Origin: Dermatophilaceae bacterium Sec6.4 | Lineage (GTDB): Bacteria > Actinomycetota > Actinomycetes > Actinomycetales > Dermatophilaceae | Reading direction: 5' to 3' | DNA: 64,000 nucleotides | Assembly (NCBI GenBank): GCA_039636865.1 | Contig: CP144172.1 | Coordinates: 2,170,001-2,234,000 of the forward strand | Shown here: positions 1 to 9,131 of the stretch, piece after piece | Position numbering within the stretch: the stretch's first letter is position 1 | Layout: every line of letters begins with the position of its first letter | Translations under genes and position numbers: made by a program | Notes under the pieces: model-generated | The model's input: only the letters and a program-made list of their open reading frames with translations | The model's database searches: none | What the model was told of the DNA's origin: nothing

Positions 1-151
1 GCTGGGTGCCGTGTTGGTTGCTGGCGCAACAGGTTGCAAAAATGTTCGGCGCATGAATTTTTGGGGGAATACCATCGACCGTATGCCTGCTAGTCCCGCC
101 AAACATCCATAGAAACTTCGCCAAAGAGACCCAGTTCGAGAAAGGCCCTTG

Positions 152-514
152 ATGTGGTGGTACTGGGTCGTGCCGATCATTGTCTCGCTGATGTGGTTCT
201 TCCACTTGGCTGATGCGTGGTTACAACCGCAACGAGTAGGTCTTGCCGGCTGGCTTGTCTTAGTAGGGCCACCTGCGACGATCTTGATTATTGCCGTGTC
301 ATCTACAATTTTAACTGACACGCCAGATAGCCCTGGAACTCAAGGGAGTGATTCGACGCACGGACTATTTTCCTGGCCTATTCTCGTAATTGGTGAATTG
401 TTGCTAGCGTGGGTCGCGTGTCTCTTTTTGGAATCGATCCTCATCGTCATCCGGGCATTCCGCAGAAGAAATGGCGCCCCGCCTGTATCTGATGTGACCA
501 GCCCGAGCAACTGA
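152..514 (+). CDS. small multi-pass membrane protein, unknown function
   Basis: Open frame of 120 residues starting at an ATG preceded by a GAGAAAGG ribosome-binding site six bases upstream; a TTG codon directly before the ATG is a less likely start. The product has about three hydrophobic segments (roughly residues 5-20, 30-50 and 75-100) separated by a short polar, Gly/Ser-rich loop, and an Arg-rich end (FRRRNG) typical of a cytoplasmic tail. The base composition is lower in GC than in the rest of the window, which may indicate recent acquisition. I recognise no family. It stands alone, with no obvious partner gene. Confidence 0.55.
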   Translation: MWWYWVVPIIVSLMWFFHLADAWLQPQRVGLAGWLVLVGPPATILIIAVSSTILTDTPDSPGTQGSDSTHGLFSWPILVIGELLLAWVACLFLESILIVIRAFRRRNGAPPVSDVTSPSN

Positions 515-709
515 GAGCGCGAGATCCACTCATTTCTGCAGGCATCACCATTGATGACGTCCTGGTTTGCCCTCTGACCATGTCAAGAGACCAGAACTAC
601 GCACAGTGACCCACCGCGCCGGTCTGTGTTGCTCGCTGACTGCTGTTCACTTCGCCGTGAGGCAGACGCTCCGAACAACCACACCGCACCAAGCGAAAGA
701 AACACCCAC

Positions 710-874
710 ATGTTGGCAGTTCTTCAAGTTCTATTGGCTATCGGGACCGTCTTCATCCTGCTCGGCGCCCTCCTACCCGGCCTGTTGTGGCTACTGATCG
801 TCGGCGTGGTGCTGGTCCTCGCGACCGGCTCCATCAGATTCGTCAAACGGGAGGCACCAGGTCGACGGCGTTAG
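710..874 (+). CDS. very small two-helix membrane protein
   Basis: A 54-residue frame beginning MLAVLQVLLA. Two hydrophobic stretches separated by a Pro-Gly turn are followed by a basic tail (RFVKREAPGRRR). This resembles the many tiny actinobacterial inner-membrane proteins of the DUF6131 kind, but the resemblance is of pattern, not a proven match. The ribosome-binding site is weak (AAGCGAAAGAAA). The frame is open further upstream, but that extension is polar and unlike coding sequence, so the internal ATG is preferred. Confidence 0.45.
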   Translation: MLAVLQVLLAIGTVFILLGALLPGLLWLLIVGVVLVLATGSIRFVKREAPGRRR

Positions 875-1062
875 ATTCGAGCCGCCGCAGCTAGCCAGAA
901 GTCAGGTCCTAAAGTGAACCTGAAATTCCAGTGCCTCGGCTTCTGAAGTGAGACCGGGGTGCCGTCAGCCGTTGCTGAGGTAAATGTAGATCGTGGTGCC
1001 GCTTACGACGTTCCCCTTCCGAGCTAGGGCTCGGGGCGACGTCCAAGGCCCGTTTTCCGTAC

Positions 1063-1538
1063 TTATTTGCGGCGGAGATCGCGAAGGTGAAGGAGAGACC
1101 TGAGCTTCAACGCACGCCGATCAGCGGAGTTCTCCAAGCCGTCGACGATGACGGCAGCACCCGATCGTCGGTCCGAAGAACAGAACGACGGATCGCCATC
1201 TCCAACTGCCGATCTCGGTAGTCAGGCGGCGTATTGCGCCGCAGCCACACGTCATCATCCGATGCTCGATCAGCCTCTTTCCGAACTTCTGCGAAACCGA
1301 CGCCCAGCTGCATGGCGACAAGCGGCCCCAGCAAAGAGCCGCGCGACTCCGGACCCATCACCACAGTCGATGTCTCTTCCTCAAACAACGTCGCGAGGGC
1401 ACTGCCGATTTCACTAAGAATGGTGGGTTCGCGCCACCACCCGCTGTTATCCGCGTAGTAGATCCGGTGCTCGGGCCAAACAGGTGGATCGGAGTGCCAG
1501 TGAAACGCTGAGATCAGCTGAGTTCGTACATCCCGCAT
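1063..1538 (-). pseudogene. phosphoribosyltransferase, internally deleted and frameshifted
   Basis: The first frame (1538 down to about 1165) reads as the N-terminal part of an adenine-phosphoribosyltransferase-like protein, with the characteristic VVMGPESRGSLLGPLVAM, LGVGFAEVRK and a TPPDYRDRQLE segment leading to DRVL. At this point an intact family member would run into the PRPP-binding loop (VDDW..TG). Instead the other reading frame directly gives GAAVIVDGLENSADRRALKL followed by RSLLHLRDLRRK and a stop at 1063-1065, which is the normal C-terminal end of the family. About 25-35 codons holding the PRPP loop are therefore missing and the two halves are out of frame. The gene cannot make an active enzyme. 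Confidence 0.75.
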
Positions 1539-1592
1539 TTGCGACAGTCTGACAGTCCCTACGGAATGGCCGGTCAGCGATTGGCAATACCG

Positions 1593-1856
1593 CTACGAGG
1601 GAGCGAGGAGCTTCTGAATCTGGTGGAGGAGGTCGAGCGGGTACGGATGTCGAGCCCACATCTTGGCGTAACCATCACGATCGTGCTCGTCCAAGACGGC
1701 CTGGGGTCCGTCCACAATGGCGCGAGCAACGGCAAGGATCAGGGCGTAGAGAGTGCTTTGACGGTGCTGGTCCAAACGTAGACGGGAATCGCGGAGTCGC
1801 GTGGTATCGGTCCTGCTAGTCCAGTACCGCCGCCACGACGCTATGACTCCACCCAC
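1593..1856 (-). CDS. hypothetical fragment upstream of the broken phosphoribosyltransferase
   Basis: An 87-residue frame on the same strand as, and just upstream of, the broken phosphoribosyltransferase. It is rich in Arg, Leu and His (for example YALILAVARAIVDGPQAVLD) and has a balanced, protein-like composition in its second half, but I recognise no family and see no good ribosome-binding site. It may be the tail of a longer, already degraded gene. Treat as tentative. Confidence 0.25.
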   Translation of the reverse strand: MGGVIASWRRYWTSRTDTTRLRDSRLRLDQHRQSTLYALILAVARAIVDGPQAVLDEHDRDGYAKMWARHPYPLDLLHQIQKLLAPS

Positions 1857-1961
1857 ACGCCTTCTTTCATAAAGCCCAGTCAGCCCTGCCTGGTGCCTCC
1901 ACGCCCATGTGCAGGTGTAAAGAAATTCATGTGTGGGTGACCGGCCCCGCCGGCCCGAGAA

Positions 1962-2684
1962 CTACCGACGCTCGCGGCGACGCTGGGGTCGGTCGTATCG
2001 GGTATCAGAACCTGGCTGGTCGACTTGGTCCCGTACCCAGTCAAGGGCACCGCCACGCAGGTTGGACCGCGACCTGCGAAGGCTTTCTGGGGTGTTACCA
2101 GCGTGCAGGGCAGTGGGTCGGATGGCGTCATTGGTGTATGTCGAATCGGAAAAGGGGGTCTCGGAGTTGGCCCTTTCCTTCCTGCGCGGTTGTCCTGACT
2201 GTGTTGTTCCATTTCCGCTGGTGTCCAACAGGCCTGTCGCTCCCCCAGAGCGCATGAACAACACGATCGCCTCACCGACCAGGGTGAGTCCAAGGGTAAA
2301 AACAAGCGAGTTCCCAACGGTGGAGAAACTCATGCCTGCTGCTACTCCAACTGCGTCGAGGATCACCTTGACCACGAGGTTGGCCGCGAACAGCCCGAAC
2401 GACATCACGCCCCACTGTACGTACTGGCCCCCGTCGCGGATGGAGATCTTGTCCGCCCGTCCACGCATGACTCCTAGCACGAGCGAAATAACCGAACCAA
2501 TAGCGATCAACGCGATCTCGAAGGGCTTGATCGTGCCGCGGGTAGCGTCGCCATAACCGATTACGACAATGACGATGGGCAGCGCGAAGAGCTTCTTCGG
2601 CGCTTTCATCGGCCACCCCTTCGCCTTTCCGTAAAGGACATACGCGATCAAAACAACATATAATACGACGTTCGCGAAATTCAT
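1962..2684 (-). CDS. multi-pass membrane protein, unknown function
   Basis: Starts at an ATG with a strong AAGGAGATGTA ribosome-binding site. The first about 165 residues carry five predicted transmembrane helices with an opening MNFANVVLYVVLIAYVLYG, in the style of CcdC/DUF1453 membrane proteins, and a conserved-looking internal RGRADKISIRDGGQYVQWG segment. The last about 75 residues change abruptly to a polar, Arg- and Ser-rich stretch that looks like random translation, so the natural C-terminus may have been lost by a frameshift or point mutation. No partner gene. Function unknown. Confidence 0.55.
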   Translation of the reverse strand: MNFANVVLYVVLIAYVLYGKAKGWPMKAPKKLFALPIVIVVIGYGDATRGTIKPFEIALIAIGSVISLVLGVMRGRADKISIRDGGQYVQWGVMSFGLFAANLVVKVILDAVGVAAGMSFSTVGNSLVFTLGLTLVGEAIVLFMRSGGATGLLDTSGNGTTQSGQPRRKERANSETPFSDSTYTNDAIRPTALHAGNTPESLRRSRSNLRGGALDWVRDQVDQPGSDTRYDRPQRRRERR

Positions 2685-4173
2685 TACATCTCCTTCTCTT
2701 TTTCGAACTTGTGGCCAGGGTCAATAACTCCTGGCAGGCGTTGGGGTTCTTAGACCGATTCGAGCCGGCGCACGACGCCGCCAAATCGACGACGATTGAT
2801 GTGGTGGGCTCGGCTTGCCATAGCAACAGTGCGTGTGAGCAGCACGGCGACAGCCACGAAGATAAGGGCGTTCGTGATGGCGTCAAACATCAGACTGTTG
2901 GTAAGCATCCGCTGGTTCGACTGCGAACTGAACTAAAGTGTTGAACCGTAGGAAACGCCGGATCGGGCGCCGATGGCGGTCGTCCACGGGGCTGCACACG
3001 AAAGGCCAACCCGGCTGACGGCCCGCGAGGTTCGGGGACTGCGATGGATGCCCATCAGCGAGGTAGCCGCCAGCCCGAGTCCATTCTGGTGTTCTCCGCT
3101 GCATCATGTGACTCCAATACGGGAAACGGGTTGTCTGTACCCATTGATCGTGTATCGGATCCGGGCTGACCGAATCGGCGCAAAGACGGCATTCGTAGGG
3201 GACAAATGACGGCCTGCACCTCGGCCTTATGATGTAGACACCCCTCGGAACGGGCGTGCGGTGAAGGCCTGGGTCCGGTGCAAGCACCGGAGGGGTCACG
3301 GTTTCTCGGCTTCGCTGTTCCTGTGACCGGTGAGCACCTGAAGCGAGATGCTGGCCTTGGTTTGACAGCGCTTGGGGCACCACCAGTATTGATGTTGACA
3401 CCTTGACCCGACGCCATTGGTTCCAGATGTGGTGGTGTGTCGATGGCCTTCCTGAAGGGCTGAGTTCGCTGCAGGAAAATCGATCAGCCAACGGACACCA
3501 ACGCGGGCGACCTGACACGTGTGCCTGCCAGATCCGCTCAGCTACTGCCAACCCAACAAGCCTCCTTGGCATCGCCCGCACCAACGGCGCTGGTAGAGCT
3601 CCGCATCCGCCTAGCCCGTCCCGCAGCCGTACCGATGTCTCGGACAGTCCGTGCGGTCGGTGAGCGCAACGGCGTACGACGACAAATCAGCACCATCGTG
3701 GTCGTCGATCAACCGGACTCAACGAATTGTCGTAACGGGATCCCGTTACGGCGATCCCCCGATGGGCGCGACAGGCGCCCATCGGGGAATCTGATCTGTT
3801 GTCGCATGCATTTCGGCCTACGGGACCCAGGTTGTGACTGCCAATGTGGGCATCTGCTCTCGCCTGTCATACGAGGCGCCGGCGAACACCGTTACTCGCT
3901 CCAGAGCCGCGCACCAGTTCACCACCGCGGGTCCATCGTGGCCGCCACCGCGCGGGGGACTGTCCGACGAACGGGGACGGGATCGACTTTCGGCGCGTGT
4001 GGGCTGGTGCTGTCGGAGGTCTCAGCAAATTCTCAGAACATCTCTATTCAATGTGGGCTCCATGTAGCGCCGGGTCGGTGCTTGCGATGGCTGCTATGTG
4101 TGCGCCGTTGCATTGGTGAGCGACACGCAGCGCGAAAGATTTATTCATGCGAACCACGTCAGGGAGTAGATCT
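2685..4173. other. 1.5-kb stretch without a convincing gene
   Basis: Several open frames exist on both strands, but their translations are Arg/Pro/Ser-rich and show no family motif, start signal or membrane pattern. The stretch contains a perfect 20-bp palindrome (3731-3750) and a 13-bp-stem hairpin (3757-3787), listed separately. Together with the broken gene at 1.1-1.5 kb, it looks like decayed accessory DNA. Confidence 0.6.
3731..3787. repeat. perfect palindrome followed by a strong hairpin
   Basis: Positions 3731-3750 form a perfect 20-bp palindrome (arms CGTAACGGGA/TCCCGTTACG). Seven bases later, 3757-3769 pairs perfectly with 3775-3787 (13-bp GC-rich stem, 5-base loop). No run of T follows on either strand, so a classical intrinsic terminator is not supported. 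No gene lies immediately beside it. Confidence 0.7.
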
Positions 4174-5232
4174 GTGGATATCAGTCGTCGCGGGTTGCTG
4201 GTGGGTTCGGGGTTGGGTGTTCTGGGGGCTGTTGGTGGCCTCACTATGGGTGTTGAGCCGTCGGCGTCGGCGGCCACGGTGCGGGCGCCGTTCCGGCTGC
4301 AGTCGCGGGCGGCGACGGTCGCGAAGTTCGCGGGGCAGCGCCCGTCGTATTGGGGTTTTTACGCCCCTGGGGTGCATTCCACGTTCTCGACTGCGACCGC
4401 CGCCGGGAAGGATGCGATCGCGTTGGCGTTCGACGCGTGTGGTGGGACGGTCACCTACTACGACGCGGCGTTGATCGCGACGTTGCGTAAGTACCAGGCG
4501 CCGGCGACGTTGTTCATCAACCGGGTCTGGGCTACCAACAACCAGGCCACTTTCAAAGAGCTCCTTGCGGACCCATTGTTCGAGATCGAGTCCCACGGGT
4601 GGGCCCATATCCCACTCTCGGTGACGGGCCGGTCCGCGTACGGGATCCGGGGCACGTCCAACGTGGCCGGCGTGTGGGAAGAAGTCGCGGCTGATTACTG
4701 GTGGATGGGGTACAACTGCAACCACGCCACCCGGTTCATGCGCGTCGGGACGTGTTTCACCGACGACGTATCCGCACGGGCAGCGACGTGGATGGGACAA
4801 GAGTTGGTCAGTTTCGCGGTCAACGGTGACGCTGGGGCAACGTTCCCCGCAGACGTGGTGTATTCCCAAGTGATGACCTCCCAACCCGGAGACATCCTGA
4901 TCAGCCACATGAACCGCCCCGGCAGTGGCACCAACCCCGGCTACCAACGGGCCATCCCCGCCCTGAAAGCCAAAGGGTTCGCGTTCCGTCATCTGAACCA
5001 AGTGGTGGGCGCCACCACCGTTACCACGCAGCCGGCCGGGTGGGCCACGATCTCCCAGGGCAGCCACGGGAGCGAAGTAGCGCAAGTACAACGTGTGGTG
5101 CACGTCACCGCGGACGGCTACTTCGGGCCGCTCACCAAGGCTGCAGTCGTGCGGTACCAGAGCGCGCACCACCTGACCCCCGACGGCATCGTTGGCCCAT
5201 TGACCGCAACCGCGATGGGACTCACGACCTAG
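4174..5232 (+). CDS. Tat-exported polysaccharide deacetylase with peptidoglycan-binding domain
   Basis: A 352-residue secreted protein. The N-terminus SRRGLLVGSG followed by a Gly/Leu-rich helix and an ASA-A site is a twin-arginine signal. The NodB-type deacetylase domain (about residues 80-270) has ALAFDACGG, giving the catalytic Asp at 87, and the metal-binding His pair in ESHGWAH (141 and 145). The second Asp of the usual TFDDG motif is Ala here, a known variant (FDACG). The last 60 residues form a peptidoglycan-binding repeat (DGYFGPLTKAAV...DGIVGPLTA). It probably trims N-acetyl groups on cell-wall glycan. The GTG at 4174 is chosen because AGGGAG lies seven bases upstream; an ATG at 4147 has no such site. 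Confidence 0.85.
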   Translation: MDISRRGLLVGSGLGVLGAVGGLTMGVEPSASAATVRAPFRLQSRAATVAKFAGQRPSYWGFYAPGVHSTFSTATAAGKDAIALAFDACGGTVTYYDAALIATLRKYQAPATLFINRVWATNNQATFKELLADPLFEIESHGWAHIPLSVTGRSAYGIRGTSNVAGVWEEVAADYWWMGYNCNHATRFMRVGTCFTDDVSARAATWMGQELVSFAVNGDAGATFPADVVYSQVMTSQPGDILISHMNRPGSGTNPGYQRAIPALKAKGFAFRHLNQVVGATTVTTQPAGWATISQGSHGSEVAQVQRVVHVTADGYFGPLTKAAVVRYQSAHHLTPDGIVGPLTATAMGLTT

Positions 5233-5913
5233 CCGGTAGTGCGCGTCCTCGCGGTCAGCGCGTCACCGGCCGGCGATCCCGTTCCGGAGATGACGGAACA
5301 GAGTTCGTCCAAGGGCTGCCGCTCCAGCGCCGAAGACTTCTGACATCAGTGCGGACGACTTCTCAAGCTGACACCAGCCCCGGTGAGTACTGGGCCCGAG
5401 CGTCCCGTAGGCCGTATTCAGTGAACTATTCCGCTCAATGGGAGACCTACGGCACGACGGTCCCGGACGGTCGCGCGCGCTTCCAAATCCTAAGAATCGT
5501 GTCAGCGACCCTGCTTACCAGCGCGAGGTGGCCAGCAGAGCCTCGTCTCGCGAGCTCCAGATGGTGCGCGACGCTCGAGATCGCGAACCGAGAAGGCCTC
5601 TGCCATCGCTTCTTTCCTGCCCTGCGAGCGCCTCGTTGCGCCGCTACCGAGGTGAGCCAGGATTGGATGCATCAGTGTCTCGAAGTCAAGGATTTCCATG
5701 CTGCTGGGTGCCTTGATGCGAGGGAGCACAGCGCATCCCACCGGCGCCTCGCGACGCCGTGGTGACGCAGTAGAGCGAGGTCCCTGATGTCCTGCACCGC
5801 CCAACGGGATAACCACCTGCCTCAGGCGCGACTCGGCGACCCGGGGGGCCGCGTTGTTTGCACCGGTTCTTCAGCTGGAGGGGCTTGTCGGTGGTGGATG
5901 CTTTGATGGGTAC
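5233..5913. other. 680-base gap with no convincing gene
   Basis: No open frame here has a recognisable domain or a good start. A minus-strand frame around 5560-5700 has a plausible stretch (MEILDFETLMHPILAHLG) but runs into low-complexity Arg/Pro sequence and is probably a remnant or chance. I see no terminator with a T-run and no RNA gene. Confidence 0.5.
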
Positions 5914-7425
5914 ATGGGTTCGAGGCGGGATGTCGCGGCTGTCAGTGACAGCGGAGATTCCGTTGCGCCGGTGAGGCTTTCGGTCGTGACTGGTGCGGAT
6001 CCATTGGACGTGGTCGGGGCGATCTGTGGGCGGTTGAACGCCGCACACGCGGAGCTGATCGCGCTGGTCGCGCGCTTAGTGGCCGATGATTTGTGGGCGA
6101 TCCGGGGTGTGCGTTCGGTGGAGCATTGGTTGACGTGTTTCGCGGGGGTTTCACCCTCAACGGCTCGGGATCTGGTGCGGATCGCAACAAGGTCGGGGGA
6201 GTTGCCGGCGTTGGGTCGGGAGGTGGCTTCGGGTCGGTTGTCGTTGGGGCAGGCCGCCGTCGTCGCCGCGCATACGCCGGTGGGGTACGACACGGATGTG
6301 GTCGATCTAGCAGTTCACGCGACGGTTCCGCAGTTACGGCGGGCGTTGGTGAAGTACGACTTCACCGAGACCCCACCCGGTCGCGATATCGACGCACCCC
6401 AGCAGGTGCCCGACGCGTTGTCGGTTGCGGCGCAACCGGCGGAGTTGGTGATGCGGTGGGAGCGTGACCGGTTCCACCTGGAGTACTCCGCGCCCGCTGA
6501 TATCGGTGCCCTGGTCGAACGGGCCCTGGTGGAGGCCAAGGATGCGTTGTTTCTGGCCACCCAGGGTGGCGACGCCGTCTCGGGCGCGTCCGGCATGGCC
6601 AGCGCTGGGTCCTCGGGCCAGGGCAGTGACCGCAGGGTGCGGATGGCTGATGCGATGGAGCAACTCGCGACCCGATCCCTACACGTTGGCACCGAGAGTG
6701 TGGCGGGTCGGGCCAGCAAATTCCGGATCTACCTGCACCTGGACACCAACGGCCAAGGCTGGGTCACCAAACGTGGTGCGCTCCCGGGCCACTTGTTGCG
6801 TAAGTGGACCTGTGACGGGCTGCTGCAGCCGATCTGGGAGACCGAAGGGTCCCCGGTCAATGTCGGTCGTTCGCAACGGATCGTGCCCGACCGGACCCGC
6901 CGTTTGGTGGAGGACCGCGATCGTGGCTGCGCGTTCCCCGGTTGTCTGAGCCTGCATCATGTGGAGTGTCACCACATCACTCATTGGGCTGATGGTGGCG
7001 CCACAGCTTTGGACAACCTGATCAGCCTGTGTCCGCATCATCACGACCGTCACCACATCGGTGATTTCAGTATCCATCCGGTGCCGTGGGGCCAGGGCGA
7101 CTCCAATGGTTCTGGTCGGCGCGGTCGTTTTGAATTTCGGGCCCGGGCCGGGTGGGTGATCGAACCTGTCACCGCACCACCACCACCGCCCGCACCGTCC
7201 GCAGTACCTGCTGGACCCGATCACAGACCCGATAATGGGTCGGCGCATGTAACGGATCAGCCGGATCGACCCATGCCACCGCGATACATCGGGCCTACCA
7301 ACGAAGTGCTGCACCTGGACTGGGTCCGATTCCACCGTCGACCACCACGCGTATCCGCCGATGAGGACCCGGCAGAAGATCCACTGTCTGACCAGACGGT
7401 CGTGCAGCCGGACGCGACTGACTGA
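5914..7425 (+). CDS. DUF222/HNH endonuclease-domain protein (13E12 repeat family)
   Basis: A 503-residue protein. The N-terminal two thirds is the DUF222 region typical of the actinobacterial 13E12 family (SVEHWLTCFAGVSPSTARDLV, LVKYDFTETPPGRD). Near residues 330-390 lies an HNH nuclease module: DRGCAFPGC, LHHVECHHITHW, DNLISLCPHHHDRHH, with the Cys and His residues for zinc and metal binding all present. The C-terminus is Pro-rich and probably disordered. These proteins are often multi-copy and found near mobile elements; their role is not settled. The ATG at 5914 is chosen, although a TTG at 5854 keeps the frame open. Confidence 0.85.
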   Translation: MGSRRDVAAVSDSGDSVAPVRLSVVTGADPLDVVGAICGRLNAAHAELIALVARLVADDLWAIRGVRSVEHWLTCFAGVSPSTARDLVRIATRSGELPALGREVASGRLSLGQAAVVAAHTPVGYDTDVVDLAVHATVPQLRRALVKYDFTETPPGRDIDAPQQVPDALSVAAQPAELVMRWERDRFHLEYSAPADIGALVERALVEAKDALFLATQGGDAVSGASGMASAGSSGQGSDRRVRMADAMEQLATRSLHVGTESVAGRASKFRIYLHLDTNGQGWVTKRGALPGHLLRKWTCDGLLQPIWETEGSPVNVGRSQRIVPDRTRRLVEDRDRGCAFPGCLSLHHVECHHITHWADGGATALDNLISLCPHHHDRHHIGDFSIHPVPWGQGDSNGSGRRGRFEFRARAGWVIEPVTAPPPPPAPSAVPAGPDHRPDNGSAHVTDQPDRPMPPRYIGPTNEVLHLDWVRFHRRPPRVSADEDPAEDPLSDQTVVQPDATD

Positions 7426-7631
7426 GAAACCCCGATCACAGCGGCCGCACGAACGGAGCATCGCGCAGCCTCCCGTTTCGCGCCGTCCGTGAATGCCGTG
7501 GGGGTTGTATCGCTACCGAAAAAACTGGACAGTAGGGTCCAGCACCCGAGATCTCCATGAGGTTGCCGTGCCGCCCAGCGGAGTCGCCTGTGTGGTACGG
7601 CCCGCATGCCGACGCACGCCGAAGGTAAACC

Positions 7632-9131
7632 GTGACCAACCTGGCCGAAAATTTGACTCACACCGCCGAGCAGCACGGCGACCGCCCCGCGATCAAGCTC
7701 GACGACTTGGCACTGACCTACACACAGTTGCAGGACGGTGCACGGCGGGTTGCAGCCCTGTTGAAGTCCAAGGGAGTGGCTCCGGGCGACCGGGTCGGTC
7801 TCGTGATGCCCAACGTGCCGCCCTTCCCGGTGCTGTTCTACGGTGCCGTGGCCATGGGTGCTGTCGTGGTGCCGATGAATCCGCTGCTCAAGGGCCGCGA
7901 GGTGAAGTACTACCTCGAAGACTCCGGTGCCTCGATCGTCTTCGCGTGGAAGGACATGGCCGCAGAAGCCGAGAAGGGCGCGTCGGAGGTCGGGATCGAG
8001 TGCATAGAGGTCGGGCTCGACTTCGCCGAGATGCTCGGTCAGCACCAGCCCGACGACGAGGTCGTGGACCGCGAGGACGACGAGACCGTTGTTCTCTTGT
8101 ACACCTCAGGCACCACTGGTCAGCCCAAGGGCGCAGAGCTGACCCACCACAACCTGCACACCAACGCGGTCACCAGCGCCGAGACACTGGTCGAGCTCAC
8201 CGAGACCGACGTCGTGATGGGCTGTCTACCGCTGTTCCACGTCTTCGGTCTCACCTGCGGCCTCAACGCATCCGTCTTCAAGGGGTCATGTCTGACCCTG
8301 ATCCCGCGCTTCGATGCGGAGAAGGCACTGCAGATCGTGGCGCGCGATCACGTCACCGTCTTCGAGGGCGTCCCGACGATGTACGCCGGCCTGTTGCATG
8401 CCGAGGGAGCCGACAAGGCGGACATGTCGAGCCTACGTACCTGCATCTCCGGGGGGTCGGCAATGCCGGTGGAGGTTATGAAGAACTTCGAGGAGAAATT
8501 CGACTGCATCGTCCTCGAGGGGTACGGCCTGTCCGAGACCTCTCCCGCCGCTTCCTTCAACCAACCGGGCCAGCAGCGCAAGCCGGGCTCGATCGGGAAT
8601 GAGGTGCGCAATGTGCAGATGAAACTGATCGACGACGACGGCCAGGACGTCGCGCAGGGTGAGGTCGGCGAGATCGTCGTCAAGGGCGAAAACGTCATGA
8701 AGGGCTACTGGGGCCGCGCAGAGGCCACTGCCGAGGCAATCAAGGACGGCTGGTTCCGCACGGGCGATCTTGCGAAGGTGGACGAGGACGGGTACTTCTT
8801 CATCGTCGACCGCAAAAAGGACCTGATCATCCGCGGCGGTTACAACGTCTACCCGCGCGAGGTCGAGGAGGCCCTGTACGAGCATGAGTCAGTCGCGGAG
8901 GTGGCCGTCATCGGCATACCCCACGACAGCCTGGGTGAGGAGGTGGGCGCCGCCGTAGCGCTCAAATCCGGCACGAACATCAGTGAAAAGGACTTGCAGG
9001 CGTTTGCCAAAGAGCGGTTGGCCGCCTACAAATACCCGCGGTCGGTATGGATCGTCGACGAGTTGCCCAAAGGTCCCACCGGCAAGATTCTGCGGCGCGA
9101 GGTCAGGTCGCCGCAGAAAGATTCGAAGTGA
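7632..9131 (+). CDS. fadD: long-chain fatty-acid-CoA ligase
   Basis: A 499-residue member of the acyl-adenylate-forming superfamily. It has the ATP-binding loop YTSGTTGQPKGAELTH (about residues 155-170), the GYGLSETSP motif, the hinge region GDLAKVDEDG...DRKKDLIIRGGYNVYP and the C-terminal catalytic Lys in PKGPTGKILRRE. It activates a fatty or carboxylic acid to its CoA thioester in the cytosol. It starts at a GTG preceded by GAAGG and is the first gene of a four-gene operon, overlapping the PHA synthase by four bases. The context suggests that it feeds acyl-CoA into polyhydroxyalkanoate or beta-oxidation metabolism. Confidence 0.9.
   Translation: MTNLAENLTHTAEQHGDRPAIKLDDLALTYTQLQDGARRVAALLKSKGVAPGDRVGLVMPNVPPFPVLFYGAVAMGAVVVPMNPLLKGREVKYYLEDSGASIVFAWKDMAAEAEKGASEVGIECIEVGLDFAEMLGQHQPDDEVVDREDDETVVLLYTSGTTGQPKGAELTHHNLHTNAVTSAETLVELTETDVVMGCLPLFHVFGLTCGLNASVFKGSCLTLIPRFDAEKALQIVARDHVTVFEGVPTMYAGLLHAEGADKADMSSLRTCISGGSAMPVEVMKNFEEKFDCIVLEGYGLSETSPAASFNQPGQQRKPGSIGNEVRNVQMKLIDDDGQDVAQGEVGEIVVKGENVMKGYWGRAEATAEAIKDGWFRTGDLAKVDEDGYFFIVDRKKDLIIRGGYNVYPREVEEALYEHESVAEVAVIGIPHDSLGEEVGAAVALKSGTNISEKDLQAFAKERLAAYKYPRSVWIVDELPKGPTGKILRREVRSPQKDSK

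Noticed and set aside
2883..3584. Open frames of 120-300 codons between 2.7 and 4.1 kb on both strands
   Set aside because: No start signals, no motifs, Arg/Ser/Pro-rich translations, and mutually overlapping in many frames.
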